Origin: Solilutibacter tolerans
GTDB lineage: Bacteria > Pseudomonadota > Gammaproteobacteria > Xanthomonadales > Xanthomonadaceae
DNA length: 64,000 nucleotides
Assembly (NCBI RefSeq): GCF_900155935.1
Contig: NZ_FTLW01000001.1
Location: 310,001 to 374,000, forward strand
Direction of reading: 5' to 3'
Shown here in pieces: positions 1 to 8,095 of the stretch. The position numbers and the translations under genes are program-made. The notes under the pieces are model-generated. The model searched no databases. It was not told the origin of the DNA and saw nothing but the letters and a program-made list of their open reading frames with translations. The first letter of the stretch is position 1. Every line of letters begins with the position of its first letter.

Positions 1-2
1 CC

Positions 3-122
3 GAGACGATCATTGGACGCATCCTGACCGTGTTCTATTTCGTGTTCTTCCTCAGCATGCCGATCTGGACGAAACTCGATAAAACCAAACCAGTGCCTGA
101 GCGCGTCACGGGGGAGCACTGA
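3..122 (+). CDS. petB: Cytochrome b of the bc1 complex, C-terminal fragment
   Basis: The gene enters from the left edge; only its last 39 codons and the stop are visible. They encode one hydrophobic membrane segment rich in Phe, Val and Leu, followed by a charged tail ending in Thr-Gly-Glu-His. The identity rests mainly on context: it lies one base upstream of the cytochrome c1 start, as petB does in petABC operons. Cytochrome b is the membrane core of ubiquinol:cytochrome c oxidoreductase. The fragment alone would not identify the family with certainty. Confidence 0.8.
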   Translation, partial: ETIIGRILTVFYFVFFLSMPIWTKLDKTKPVPERVTGEH

Positions 123-123
123 C

Positions 124-870
124 ATGAAGAAATTGCATCTCACTTTCATGGGTTTGATCGCGGGCCTGATGTTGGCCGGTGGCGTCCAAGCTGCCGAGAC
201 CGGCGTGCATCTGGAGCAGTCGGGCGTGGACCTGGGCGACCAGGCCTCGCTGCAGCGCGGCGCCAAGTACTACATGAGCTATTGCTCGGGCTGTCACTCG
301 CTGAAATACCAGCGCTATTCGCGCATCGGCGAAGACCTGGGCCTGACCGAAGAAGAGGTCAAGCAGAACCTGATCTTCAAGGAAGGCACGCAGATCGGCG
401 GCAACGTCATTACCGGCATGGACGCGGAGCTGGGCAAGAAGTTGTTCGGCAAGGCGCCGCCGGACCTGTCGGTGATCTCGCGCGTGCGCGGCAACGACTG
501 GGTCTACACCTACCTGAAGTCGTTCTACCTGGACGAATCGCGTCCACTGGGTTGGAACAACACGGTGTTCCCGAACGCCTCGATGCCCAACCCGTTGTGG
601 GAGCTGCAAGGCCTGCAACATGCCGAATACGGCAAGGCCGACGCGACCGGCGAGCGCCCAGTGGCTGGGCTGGCAGTGACCCAAGTCGGTCGCCTGAAGC
701 CGGCGGAGTTCGATCAGGTGGCTCGCGACATCAGCGCGTTCCTCGCCTACACGGGAGAGCCGGCCGGGCTGAAGCGGCAGAGCCTGGGTGTCTGGGTGCT
801 GCTGTTCTTGGCTTTCTTCACCTTCCTGGCATGGCTTGTGAAGAAGGAATACTGGAAGGACGTGCATTGA
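124..870 (+). CDS. petC: Cytochrome c1 of the bc1 complex
   Basis: The protein (248 aa) is the membrane-anchored periplasmic haem subunit that passes electrons from the Rieske protein to soluble cytochrome c. A signal peptide spans about residues 1-23. The covalent haem motif CSGCH is at residues 54-58. The Met154-Pro-Asn-Pro-Leu stretch is the likely axial methionine ligand. A single C-terminal membrane anchor lies at about 221-240 and ends in basic residues. A GGGGAG ribosome site lies 7 bases before the ATG. The gene starts directly after petB, so it is the last petABC gene, and sspA follows within 65 bases. Confidence 0.97.
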   Translation: MKKLHLTFMGLIAGLMLAGGVQAAETGVHLEQSGVDLGDQASLQRGAKYYMSYCSGCHSLKYQRYSRIGEDLGLTEEEVKQNLIFKEGTQIGGNVITGMDAELGKKLFGKAPPDLSVISRVRGNDWVYTYLKSFYLDESRPLGWNNTVFPNASMPNPLWELQGLQHAEYGKADATGERPVAGLAVTQVGRLKPAEFDQVARDISAFLAYTGEPAGLKRQSLGVWVLLFLAFFTFLAWLVKKEYWKDVH

Positions 871-931
871 TCACGACGCGGGCCGCATGGCCCGCGTTGC
901 ACATGGGGTGGAAGGCAAGGAGATGATGACG

Positions 932-1573
932 ATGATGGCGACAACCTCCCGGGTCCGTAACAACTTGACCCTGTTCTCTGGCGTTGACGATGTGCTTTCG
1001 CACCGCGTCAGGCTGGTGCTGGCGGCGAAAGGCGTCACTTACGACTTCATCCCCGTCGATCCGACGCGGCCGCCCGAGGATCTCATCGACCTCAACCCCT
1101 ATCACTCGGTGCCGACCTTGGTCGAGCGTGACCTGGTGCTCTACGCAGCGTCGGTAGTCAGCGAATACATCGACGAGCGCTACCCGCATCCGCCGTTGAT
1201 GCCGATCGATCCACTATCGCGTGCACGCTTGCGCCTGGCCATGCTGCGCATCGAACACGACTGGGTGCCACAAGTGCAGGCGATGCAGCTCGGCGGCAAG
1301 TCGCAGGCCGATGCCGCAAAAAAACGCCTGACTGAGTTGCTGGTGCAGTCGGTGCCGCTGTTCAAGGCAAGTAAGTTTTTCCTCAACACCGAAATGAGCT
1401 TGGCCGATTGCGCCATCGCGCCGATCATCTGGCGTTTGGAATCGCTCGGCATTCCGCTGCCGAAGGACGGCGGCAAGGCGATCGAGGACTACGGCAACCG
1501 CATCTTCCGCAACCCGGGCTTCGTGCGCAGCCTGACCGAGGAAGAGAAGAAACTCCGCGACATGCCTGAGTGA
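932..1573 (+). CDS. sspA: Stringent starvation protein A (glutathione S-transferase fold)
   Basis: This SspA protein (about 213 aa) binds RNA polymerase and alters promoter choice under starvation and acid stress in Enterobacteria. The sequence begins a thioredoxin-fold GST N-domain with LTLFSG and a Val-Leu-Ala-Ala-Lys-Gly helix, followed by a helical GST C-domain containing ADCAIAP. An in-frame ATG cluster at 923, 926, 932 and 935 makes the start ambiguous. I chose 932 because AAGGAG at 917-922 is then 9 bases upstream. The gene lies between petC and sspB, the usual order in this family. Confidence 0.93.
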   Translation: MMATTSRVRNNLTLFSGVDDVLSHRVRLVLAAKGVTYDFIPVDPTRPPEDLIDLNPYHSVPTLVERDLVLYAASVVSEYIDERYPHPPLMPIDPLSRARLRLAMLRIEHDWVPQVQAMQLGGKSQADAAKKRLTELLVQSVPLFKASKFFLNTEMSLADCAIAPIIWRLESLGIPLPKDGGKAIEDYGNRIFRNPGFVRSLTEEEKKLRDMPE

Positions 1574-1612
1574 TGCCGACCTCAGTAGCCAAGCGCGGCA
1601 CGGGGGCAACGC

Positions 1613-2140
1613 ATGAATGACGACACGACGGTGGCTGCAATGAGCAGTCAGCGCCCATACCTGTTGCGCGCAATCCACGAATGGATAAGCGACAACGGCA
1701 TGACACCGCATTTGCTGGTGAATGCCGATTTTCCCGGCGTGCATGTGCCGCCCGGCACTGCCAAGGACGGCAAGGTTGTGCTGAACATCGCCGAGCGCGC
1801 GGTCGGGCAGCTCAGCCTCGGCAATGACTACATCACCTTCGGTGCGCGCTTTGGCGGCGTCGCTCACGAGGTCTTCGTGCCGGTGGCGGCGGTGCTGGCG
1901 ATCTACTCGCGTGAAACCGGGCAGGGCATGGCCTTGCCGGAAGATGTGGATATGGATGATGCGGCATCCCCCCCTGTACAGGCGGATGTCGATGACGCGC
2001 CCAAGCGACCGATGTTGTCGGCAGTGCCTGCTGCAGAGGGTTCGGACGAAAGCAGCGATGGCGATGACGACGAGCCGACGCCCCCCTCGAACGAGCCGGG
2101 CAATAGCCCCAAGCGGCCCCAACTGCGGGTGGTGAAGTAA
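1613..2140 (+). CDS. sspB: SspB, ClpXP adaptor for ssrA-tagged proteins
   Basis: SspB delivers ssrA-tagged incomplete proteins to the ClpXP protease. The folded substrate-binding domain covers about residues 12-105 (RPYLLRAIHEW at its start, then PHLLVNADFPGV). After it comes a long flexible acidic, Pro- and Asp-rich linker. The last residues, RPQLRVVK, match the short ClpX-binding tail conserved in SspB. The start at 1613 follows a GGGGG stretch 5 bases upstream; an alternative ATG lies at 1640. The gene is 39 bases after sspA and likely co-transcribed, and it converges with the DUF3301 gene. Confidence 0.95.
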   Translation: MNDDTTVAAMSSQRPYLLRAIHEWISDNGMTPHLLVNADFPGVHVPPGTAKDGKVVLNIAERAVGQLSLGNDYITFGARFGGVAHEVFVPVAAVLAIYSRETGQGMALPEDVDMDDAASPPVQADVDDAPKRPMLSAVPAAEGSDESSDGDDDEPTPPSNEPGNSPKRPQLRVVK

Positions 2141-2149
2141 GCCGCGCGG

Positions 2150-2488
2150 TCAGCCTCCGAAGTTGAGGCTGTTGGTCTGGCCATCTTCGCGCACCGGCCC
2201 GACGAAACGTACCAGCTCCCCGCCGAGCAGCGATAGGCTACCGGCATGGCGATCGCTGCCATCGCGCGAATATTCGAAGCGGAAGCTGCGTTCCAGCCCG
2301 AGTCGGCCATTTGCTTTACGACGGATTCTGAAACCGGTGGCATGCACGCTCTCATCCAGCCATTGCACGCCGTTGCGGCGGCAGGCCGCTTGGCCTACCT
2401 CGCGCGCGATTTCAGCCGCTTGGCGGGCGCTGTTGAACCAAGCGCCGCCGATCACCACTGCAATCAGCAGCCATAACAACCAATCCAT
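2150..2488 (-). CDS. DUF3301 family small membrane-anchored protein
   Basis: The protein has 112 residues, with one N-terminal membrane helix (MDWLLWLLIAVVIGGAW) and a small soluble domain containing RRNGVQWLDESV and a Phe-Arg-Phe-Glu-Tyr-Ser strand. The architecture and the Asp-Glu-Ser-Val motif match the uncharacterised DUF3301 family of Gammaproteobacteria. The biochemical role is unknown. It follows the DUF2272 lipoprotein gene by 13 bases on the same strand, so it is probably the last gene of the UPF0434-nadC-lipoprotein unit. Confidence 0.75.
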   Translation of the reverse strand: MDWLLWLLIAVVIGGAWFNSARQAAEIAREVGQAACRRNGVQWLDESVHATGFRIRRKANGRLGLERSFRFEYSRDGSDRHAGSLSLLGGELVRFVGPVREDGQTNSLNFGG

Positions 2489-2501
2489 CCATCACCTCGA
2501 A

Positions 2502-3488
2502 TCAGGGGCGGGTAAGTTTCAACAGCACGGCCCAATTTTGCCGGTTCATGCTGCACGAAGCCTCGTTGGCCGGTGAACAGGAAGGATCCTGTCCGTCTTC
2601 GTCCGTCCCCATCCATGTGGTGCTGATCGGGCGCGGTAACAAGGCGCGGCCGCCGGCATCGAGCGTCAGCTTACGCATCGTCACCATGTTGGCCACGTTG
2701 CCGCCGACCATCCAGACCTGGTTGCCCTTGAGCGATACCGCGATGTCGCAATGCGATTGCAGACCGGCGTTGGAGCCGGACAGGAAGGTTTGCAGTCCAC
2801 CATGGCCCACGACGCTGCTGCTGTTGCGTACATAGCAAAGCATGTCGCCCGGCTGGATCGGGGTCTGGTTGGGGTCCTGGAAGCTGTACGGGCTGGTCGC
2901 ATCACCGCGATACGCCGCGCGGATGTAATCGATGTGGCGGGGCGAGGTACGGAAGCCCTGCACGCCGGCCTGCGCCATCACGTAGGAGATGAAGGCGGCC
3001 GACCATGCGGTATCGACCACAAAGCCGCGGCACTCATTGCGCGCAAAGTTGGAGGTATACGGGTTCTGGCACTGGTAGGCACCGCCCTGGTTCGAATTCA
3101 CCATCTCGTAGAGGGTGCCGCTGTCACGCCAGTAGGCGACCACGCGCGCCCATGGCTCGTCGCCATCGTTGAGCTTGGATCGTTCGGCCTCCGACACCCG
3201 GCGACTGGCCAAACGGCCATTGGTGTCGATGAAAGGCTGATACCAGGCGACATGTTCGCGCAGGGCGATCTGGGTGATGCGCGAGGCGGTCGGCGTACCT
3301 GCCGGGAACTGCATCGGCGGCACGCGATACATCGGGGTTTGGGTTTGCGTTGGGGTTTGCGGCGTGGTGGGCTGCGGCGTGACGGGCACACCATCAGGCT
3401 TGGGGGCAGGCTTGGGCGTGCTGGCGCAGGCGGCCAGCATCGACATGCCAAACGCGAGGAGCAGAGGCCGGGTCGAGTGCTTCTTCAT
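2502..3488 (-). CDS. DUF2272-family lipoprotein
   Basis: The lipoprotein has 328 residues. A lipobox (Met-Leu-Ala-Ala-Cys) lies about 22 residues after the chosen Met at 3488. It is followed by a Pro/Thr/Gln-rich linker of about 40 residues and a globular domain with NECRGFVVDTAWSAAFISYV, a GDMLCYV strand and GHGGLQ and HCDIAV segments. These resemble DUF2272, whose Cys/His arrangement recalls NlpC/P60-like or CHAP-like hydrolases, but activity is unproven. A longer in-frame start at 3536 would put 16 residues before the signal sequence. The gene follows nadC by 44 bases. Confidence 0.75.
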   Translation of the reverse strand: MKKHSTRPLLLAFGMSMLAACASTPKPAPKPDGVPVTPQPTTPQTPTQTQTPMYRVPPMQFPAGTPTASRITQIALREHVAWYQPFIDTNGRLASRRVSEAERSKLNDGDEPWARVVAYWRDSGTLYEMVNSNQGGAYQCQNPYTSNFARNECRGFVVDTAWSAAFISYVMAQAGVQGFRTSPRHIDYIRAAYRGDATSPYSFQDPNQTPIQPGDMLCYVRNSSSVVGHGGLQTFLSGSNAGLQSHCDIAVSLKGNQVWMVGGNVANMVTMRKLTLDAGGRALLPRPISTTWMGTDEDGQDPSCSPANEASCSMNRQNWAVLLKLTRP

Positions 3489-3532
3489 GGCAGGTTTCCG
3501 GTCATGGGGCGGATAGCCTGCCACGAAGTAGT

Positions 3533-4408
3533 TCAACGTGCCGTTAGCGGCGGTGGCCCCAGCTTCATTGAGAGGTCAATGGCGCGCACATGCTTGGTCA
3601 GGCTACCGATGGAGATGAAGTCCACGCCGTCTTTGGCGATGCCGCGCAGCGTCGTCATATCCACGCCGCCCGAGACTTCCAGCGGAATACGGCCGCCGAA
3701 TTCGTCACGCGCGATGCGCACGGCTTGGCGGCGAGTATCGGCATCGAAATCATCGATGAGGATGCGGGTGCAGCCGGTTTCGAGCGCCTCACGCAGTTGC
3801 GCCAACGTTTCGACTTCGACAATCAAGGGCAGGTCGGGATAGCGCGATGTCGCTTCCTTCGCCGCTGCCGCCAGCGAGCCAAACGCGCGGATGTGGTTTT
3901 CCTTCAGCATCACCGCATCGAACAAACCGATGCGGTGGTTGTGCCCGCCGCCCATCCGCACCGCGTATTTCTGCGCCATGCGCAGGCCGGGAATGGTCTT
4001 GCGCGTGTCGAGAATCTTGGTGCCCGTGCCAGCTACCGCATCGACATACTGCGCGGTCGTCGTCGACGTGCCGGACAGGGTCTGCAGAAAGTTGAGCGCG
4101 GTGCGCTCACCGGTCACCAGCGAGCGGTTCTTGCCTTCGAGGGTGGCGATGACGGTGTTGGCCTCGACGCGATCACCTTCGTTGATGCGCCAGTCGATGC
4201 GCACGTCAGGGTCGAGCGCCTGGTGCGTCGCATCGAACCAGGGCCGACCGGCGATGACGGCGTCTTCCTTGCACAACAGGTAGGCGATGTCGGGGCCGTC
4301 CGGCAGCAGGCTGGCGGTCACGTCGCCTTCGCGCACATCCTCGGCCAAAGCGCGGCGGACATCGGCCTCGACCATGCTCGGGTCGGGTGGGACCACTTGC
4401 ACGCTCAT
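3533..4408 (-). CDS. nadC: Quinolinate phosphoribosyltransferase (nicotinate-nucleotide pyrophosphorylase, carboxylating)
   Basis: NadC converts quinolinate and PRPP into nicotinate mononucleotide, CO2 and pyrophosphate in de novo NAD synthesis. The protein has the usual length (291 aa). Typical motifs are EGDVTASLL near residue 30, NFLQTLSGT near 105, DTRKTIPGLR near 137 and GGGHNHRIGL shortly after, followed by a TIM-barrel with VEVETL and EVSGG. Its ATG overlaps the stop of the UPF0434 gene as ATGA, indicating translational coupling. Confidence 0.97.
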   Translation of the reverse strand: MSVQVVPPDPSMVEADVRRALAEDVREGDVTASLLPDGPDIAYLLCKEDAVIAGRPWFDATHQALDPDVRIDWRINEGDRVEANTVIATLEGKNRSLVTGERTALNFLQTLSGTSTTTAQYVDAVAGTGTKILDTRKTIPGLRMAQKYAVRMGGGHNHRIGLFDAVMLKENHIRAFGSLAAAAKEATSRYPDLPLIVEVETLAQLREALETGCTRILIDDFDADTRRQAVRIARDEFGGRIPLEVSGGVDMTTLRGIAKDGVDFISIGSLTKHVRAIDLSMKLGPPPLTAR

Positions 4409-4668
4409 GCGGCCAGGCCGCTGATCGACGCCGCCTCCACCCCTTCTTCCGGCAACAACACCGGAATGCCGTCGTCGATGCGATAGATGCGCTTGCCGTC
4501 GCGGGTGACCAGCGCTTCACGCAGCGCCTCGGTCTGTTCGTGATCGCCGAAGCGCACGCCGCCCGCCGAGATGGCGGCGTTCAATGCCTTCAGCTTGTCG
4601 CCATCGAGCAGGGCCAACGGCTGGCGCGTGACCGGGCAGGCGAGGATGTCGAGCAGCTTCTTGTCCAT
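4405..4668 (-). CDS. UPF0434/Trm112-like small protein
   Basis: The protein (87 residues) begins MDKKLLDILACPVTRQPL, the hallmark start of the YcaR/Trm112-like family (small zinc-ribbon-like proteins). Only one Cys (residue 11) of the usual zinc ligands is present. The C-terminal IDDGIPVLLPEEG is the other family signature. Related proteins act as small partners or activators of enzymes, but the bacterial role is unclear. It is the first gene of the minus-strand unit leading to nadC, divergent from purE. Confidence 0.85.
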   Translation of the reverse strand: MDKKLLDILACPVTRQPLALLDGDKLKALNAAISAGGVRFGDHEQTEALREALVTRDGKRIYRIDDGIPVLLPEEGVEAASISGLAA

Positions 4669-4672
4669 GAAC

Positions 4673-4701
4673 GTGGCATCGCGGGGCGGGGCCGTTAGAA
4701 T
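4673..4701 (+). promoter_or_regulatory. Probable sigma70 promoter of purE-purK
   Basis: A -35-like GTGGCA at 4673-4678 is separated by 17 bases from TAGAAT at 4696-4701. The predicted RNA start would be near 4708, just before the purE ribosome site AAGGGGA at 4714-4720. The call is based only on motif and spacing. Confidence 0.5.
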
Positions 4702-4725
4702 ACGTCTTTGTGCAAGGGGACGGCC

Positions 4726-5229
4726 ATGACCGCTGACCGCAAGCCCAAGGTGGGCATCGTGATGGGCTCGCGCTCGGACTGGGAAACCATGCAGCACGCG
4801 GCGCAGAAACTCGAGGCGCTGGGCGTCGCGCATGAAGTACGCGTGGTGTCCGCGCATCGCACGCCGGACGTGCTGTTTGATTACGCCGAAAATGCGGCCG
4901 AACGCGGCCTGCGCGCGATCATTGCAGGTGCCGGCGGCGCGGCGCATTTGCCGGGTATGATTGCTGCGAAGACCGCGGTGCCGGTGCTGGGCGTGCCGGT
5001 GCAATCCAAAGCACTCAACGGCATGGATTCATTGCTCTCCATCGTGCAGATGCCGGCGGGCATTCCCGTCGCCACCTTCGCCATCGGCAATGCGGGTGCC
5101 GCGAACGCCGCGCTGTTCGCCGCCGCGATGTTGGCCAGCGAAGACGCGGATGTTGCGAAAAACCTCGAAGCCTTCCGTCGCAAGCAGACTGATGACGTGA
5201 TGGCGGCCGACGACCCGCGCATCGCATGA
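4726..5229 (+). CDS. purE: N5-carboxyaminoimidazole ribonucleotide mutase (class I PurE)
   Basis: PurE moves the carboxylate of N5-CAIR to give CAIR in purine synthesis, using the product of PurK. The 167-residue protein contains the [11 protein letters not shown] substrate loop, SAHRTPD with the catalytic His, and [12 protein letters not shown]. The start at 4726 is preferred over an upstream ATG at 4708 because AAGGGGA lies 5 bases before it. The stop overlaps the purK ATG in an ATGA. Confidence 0.97.
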   Translation: MTADRKPKVGIVMGSRSDWETMQHAAQKLEALGVAHEVRVVSAHRTPDVLFDYAENAAERGLRAIIAGAGGAAHLPGMIAAKTAVPVLGVPVQSKALNGMDSLLSIVQMPAGIPVATFAIGNAGAANAALFAAAMLASEDADVAKNLEAFRRKQTDDVMAADDPRIA

Positions 5230-6368
5230 CCACCGTCGGAATCTTGGGCGGCGGGCAGCTGGCCCGCATGATGGCGCTTTCCGGTGCACCGCTGGGCCTG
5301 CGCTTTTTGGTGATGGACAGCGTGGCCGATGCCTGTGCCGGCCAGTTCGCGCCGATGGTGGTGGGCGATTACACCGATGAAGCCGCGCTCGCCGAATTCG
5401 CTTCCCAGGTGGATGTCGCGACGTTCGATTTCGAAAACGTGCCGGCCGCTTCCGCCGAGTGGTTGTCCTCGCGCGTGCCGGTGTTCCCGAACCCGCGCGC
5501 GCTCGGTTTGTCGCAGGATCGTCTGGCCGAAAAGACTTTGTTCCGCGAGCTCGGTATCCCGGTGCCGGATTTCGCCGACATCACAGATCGCGCTGCGCTC
5601 GATGCGGCTGTGACGACACTCGGTGCTCCCTGCATCCTCAAGACACGGCGCCTGGGTTACGACGGCAAGGGGCAGTTCCGCATCAAGACGGCGGGTGATG
5701 TCGATGCGGCATGGGAAGCGCTCGGTGCGCAGGCGAGCACCGTGGGCTTGATCCTTGAAGCGTTCGTGCCGTTCGAGCGCGAGTTGTCGGTAGTTGCCGT
5801 TCGCGGCCGCGATGGCGAATTCCGCAGCTGGCCGCTGACCGAAAACTGGCATGTCGATGGCGTGCTGTCGGCCAGCCTTGCGCCCGCACGTGTTGATGAT
5901 GCGATGGCCGCGCGCGCCATTGCGTACGCCAAGTCCTTGGCTGAAGCGATGGACTACGTCGGCGTGTTCGCGTTGGAACTGTTCTGCCGCGATGGTGAAT
6001 TGCTGGCCAACGAAATCGCGCCACGCGTGCACAACTCCGGCCACTGGACGATCGAAGGCAGCGAGACCTCGCAATTCCAGAACCATCTGCGCGCGGTGCT
6101 GGGTTTGCCGCTTGGCGATACGCGCATGGTGGGCCGCGCCTGCATGCTCAACTGGATCGGCGAGATGCCTGATGCCCATCCTGTCCTGCGCGAGCCGGGC
6201 GGCCACTGGCACGACTACGGCAAAAGTGCGCGGACAGGGCGCAAGGTGGGGCATGCGACGTTGCGTGCAGACAGTGCCCAAGAACTCGCCCAATCGCTCA
6301 CCCGCGTGGGCGAAGCATTGCAACGGCAAACGCAAGTGGCCCCGGTCGTTCACGCGCTGGCCATTTGA
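5226..6368 (+). CDS. purK: N5-carboxyaminoimidazole ribonucleotide synthase
   Basis: This ATP-grasp enzyme (380 aa) joins AIR, bicarbonate and ATP to form N5-CAIR, the substrate of PurE. Visible are the N-terminal [12 protein letters not shown] loop, the ATP-grasp core with [13 protein letters not shown], and the metal-binding [16 protein letters not shown] segment that is characteristic of PurK. The gene is translationally coupled to purE by a 4-base overlap, and together they form the bacterial two-step route. Confidence 0.97.
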   Translation: MTTVGILGGGQLARMMALSGAPLGLRFLVMDSVADACAGQFAPMVVGDYTDEAALAEFASQVDVATFDFENVPAASAEWLSSRVPVFPNPRALGLSQDRLAEKTLFRELGIPVPDFADITDRAALDAAVTTLGAPCILKTRRLGYDGKGQFRIKTAGDVDAAWEALGAQASTVGLILEAFVPFERELSVVAVRGRDGEFRSWPLTENWHVDGVLSASLAPARVDDAMAARAIAYAKSLAEAMDYVGVFALELFCRDGELLANEIAPRVHNSGHWTIEGSETSQFQNHLRAVLGLPLGDTRMVGRACMLNWIGEMPDAHPVLREPGGHWHDYGKSARTGRKVGHATLRADSAQELAQSLTRVGEALQRQTQVAPVVHALAI

Positions 6369-6387
6369 GTCCCGCGATGGTGTCGGC

Positions 6388-6996
6388 ATGAAACGACATC
6401 ATCCCCCGCTGATTGCCGCCAGCCTGTGCGTCGCCATCTTGGCGGCCTGCACGCCCACGGATCCAGCGTCCGCGCCATTGGACAACGCTGCAAAAACCGA
6501 AGCGCCAGCCGGATCGCAACCGCTCGCTGAGCCGGCCACATCCGAGCCCGCACCGGAACCGCCGGCCGCTGAAGGCCCGGCATCCCCAAGCTTCGCGGCG
6601 GTACCCACGAAAGGCTTCGTCCTGCGCAGCACCTGTCGGTCGGGCAGCTGCGACTGGTACCGCATCGAGCAAGTCGAGCGCACCGGTGGCAACACTGCGC
6701 CCAATTACAACTTGCAGGTCACGCCAGGTGAATCCTCGCATCCCAAGGATCCTTACCCCAATCGCCCAGACGACGTGGATATCCAGTGGCAGTCCGCCGC
6801 GGTCGGTGCTCAGGTGATGTGCTCATCCAACAGTCCCTATGCCGCAGTCGAGAACCACGGCGAGCGACTCAGCCTCAGCCCGGATGGCGTGGCGGGCGCC
6901 GTGCAAGGCTTGGCGAATCTGTACTTTGCCATCTGCCACGGCGAGTATGGCGATGATGCGCTGCTCGCGCGTAAATTCGGTTACGACGTGCGCTGA
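6388..6996 (+). CDS. Uncharacterised lipoprotein
   Basis: The protein has 202 residues. A short basic N-terminus (MKRHHPP) leads into a hydrophobic stretch and a lipobox Ile-Leu-Ala-Ala-Cys at about residue 20. A Pro/Ala/Glu-rich linker of about 45 residues follows. The C-terminal domain has five cysteines, three of them clustered in RSTCRSGSCDW near its start, and ends with GYDVR. I recognise no family. It lies 19 bases after purK and may be read through from the pur promoter, with a strong terminator directly downstream. No functional link to purine synthesis is evident. Confidence 0.75.
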   Translation: MKRHHPPLIAASLCVAILAACTPTDPASAPLDNAAKTEAPAGSQPLAEPATSEPAPEPPAAEGPASPSFAAVPTKGFVLRSTCRSGSCDWYRIEQVERTGGNTAPNYNLQVTPGESSHPKDPYPNRPDDVDIQWQSAAVGAQVMCSSNSPYAAVENHGERLSLSPDGVAGAVQGLANLYFAICHGEYGDDALLARKFGYDVR

Positions 6997-7015
6997 TCGA
7001 AGCGACATCGCCCAA

Positions 7016-7046
7016 CAAAAAACGGCCGGATTGCTCCGGCCGTTTT
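7016..7046. terminator. Bidirectional rho-independent terminator
   Basis: A perfect stem ACGGCCGGA/TCCGGCCGT (7022-7030 and 7035-7043, loop TTGC) is flanked by a run of A on the left and TTTT on the right. It can stop both the lipoprotein transcript and the converging sodB transcript. Confidence 0.85.
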
Positions 7047-7069
7047 GGTATCTGCAAGCGATGCAATGC

Positions 7070-7648
7070 TTACTTCAGGTTCTTCGCGATGAAGTCCCAG
7101 TTGACCAAGCTCCAGAAGTTTTCCAGATACTTCGGACGCAGGTTCTGGTAGTCCAGGTAGTAGGCGTGTTCCCACACGTCGCAGGTCATCAGCGCGGTGT
7201 CCTCGCCGGTGAGCGGGGTCGCGGCGTTGGAGGTGCTGACCAGGCCCACGGTGCCATCCGGGCGCTGCACCAGCCACGCCCAGCCGGAGCCGAAGGTGCC
7301 GATGGCGGTCTTGGTGAACTCTTCCTTGAAGGTGGCGAAGTCACCGAAAGCCGCGTTGATCGCATTGGCCAGCTTGCCGGTCGGCTCGCCGCCGCCGTTC
7401 GGTGACAAGCAGTTCCAGTAAAAGGTGTGGTTCCAGACCTGGGCCGCGTTGTTGAACATGCCGCCTTGCGATTTCTTGATGATGTCTTCCAGCGCCATGT
7501 CGGCGAACTCGGTGCCTTCGATCATCTTGTTCAGGTTGTCCACATAGGCCTTGTGGTGCTTGCCGTAGTGGTAATCGATGGTTTCGCCGGAGATGTGGGG
7601 CTCAAGCGCGGTGCGCTCGAAGGGAAGGGCTGGCAGCTCGATGGCCAT
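7070..7648 (-). CDS. sodB: Iron superoxide dismutase
   Basis: This cytoplasmic enzyme (192 aa) converts superoxide to oxygen and hydrogen peroxide. The metal ligands are His27, His74, Asp157 (in [11 protein letters not shown]) and His161. Gln70 in [11 protein letters not shown] is the position that favours iron rather than manganese. An AGGAG ribosome site lies about 8 bases before the start. The gene is monocistronic, ends at the bidirectional terminator, and is divergent from grxD, another redox gene. Confidence 0.97.
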   Translation of the reverse strand: MAIELPALPFERTALEPHISGETIDYHYGKHHKAYVDNLNKMIEGTEFADMALEDIIKKSQGGMFNNAAQVWNHTFYWNCLSPNGGGEPTGKLANAINAAFGDFATFKEEFTKTAIGTFGSGWAWLVQRPDGTVGLVSTSNAATPLTGEDTALMTCDVWEHAYYLDYQNLRPKYLENFWSLVNWDFIAKNLK

Positions 7649-7686
7649 GTCTGGCTCTCCTTGGTGGGGGTGATCGAAACGGGTGA

Positions 7687-7716
7687 TTGGGAACGACAGG
7701 TGCCTGCCGTTACACT
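7687..7716 (+). promoter_or_regulatory. Candidate promoter of grxD
   Basis: TTGGGA at 7687-7692 is followed 18 bases later by TACACT at 7711-7716, inside the 126-base divergent gap between sodB and grxD. The match to consensus is moderate. Confidence 0.35.
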
Positions 7717-7774
7717 ATTCATTCTAAATCCCCACCCTGTTGCCTGTCTGTCAAAGGCGGGCGAGGAGCGCGTC

Positions 7775-8095
7775 ATGACGGTCGTCGACCGCATCAAGAA
7801 CGAAGTCGAATCCCATCCCATCGTGTTGTTCATGAAGGGCACTGCGCAATTCCCCATGTGCGGCTTTTCCAGCCGTACCGTGCAGGCGCTCAAAGCCGCC
7901 GGCGCGACGGACCTGCACACCATCAACGTGCTGGAAGACCCGGAAATCCGCGCCAATCTGCCGCGTTACTCCAACTGGCCGACGTTCCCTCAGCTCTTCA
8001 TCAATGGCGAGTTGATCGGCGGCTGCGACATCACCATCGAGCTCTACGAGTCGGGTGAGCTTGCACGCATCGTCGCGGAAGCCGGCAAGGCGTGA
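7775..8095 (+). CDS. grxD: Monothiol glutaredoxin, Grx4 type
   Basis: The protein (106 aa) has the active site CGFS at residues 29-32, the signature of monothiol glutaredoxins that carry and transfer [2Fe-2S] clusters. The glutathione-binding WPTFPQLFINGELIGGCDI segment is complete. The start at 7775 follows the purine-rich GGCGAGGAG. The TGA stop overlaps the GTG start of the next gene as GTGA, so the SDR protein is translated in coupling with it. Confidence 0.97.
   Translation: MTVVDRIKNEVESHPIVLFMKGTAQFPMCGFSSRTVQALKAAGATDLHTINVLEDPEIRANLPRYSNWPTFPQLFINGELIGGCDITIELYESGELARIVAEAGKA

Noticed and set aside
4881..6389. A 502-codon minus-strand frame opposite purE and purK
   Set aside because: Both purE and purK have full sets of family motifs and are coupled by an ATGA overlap; the antisense frame has none.
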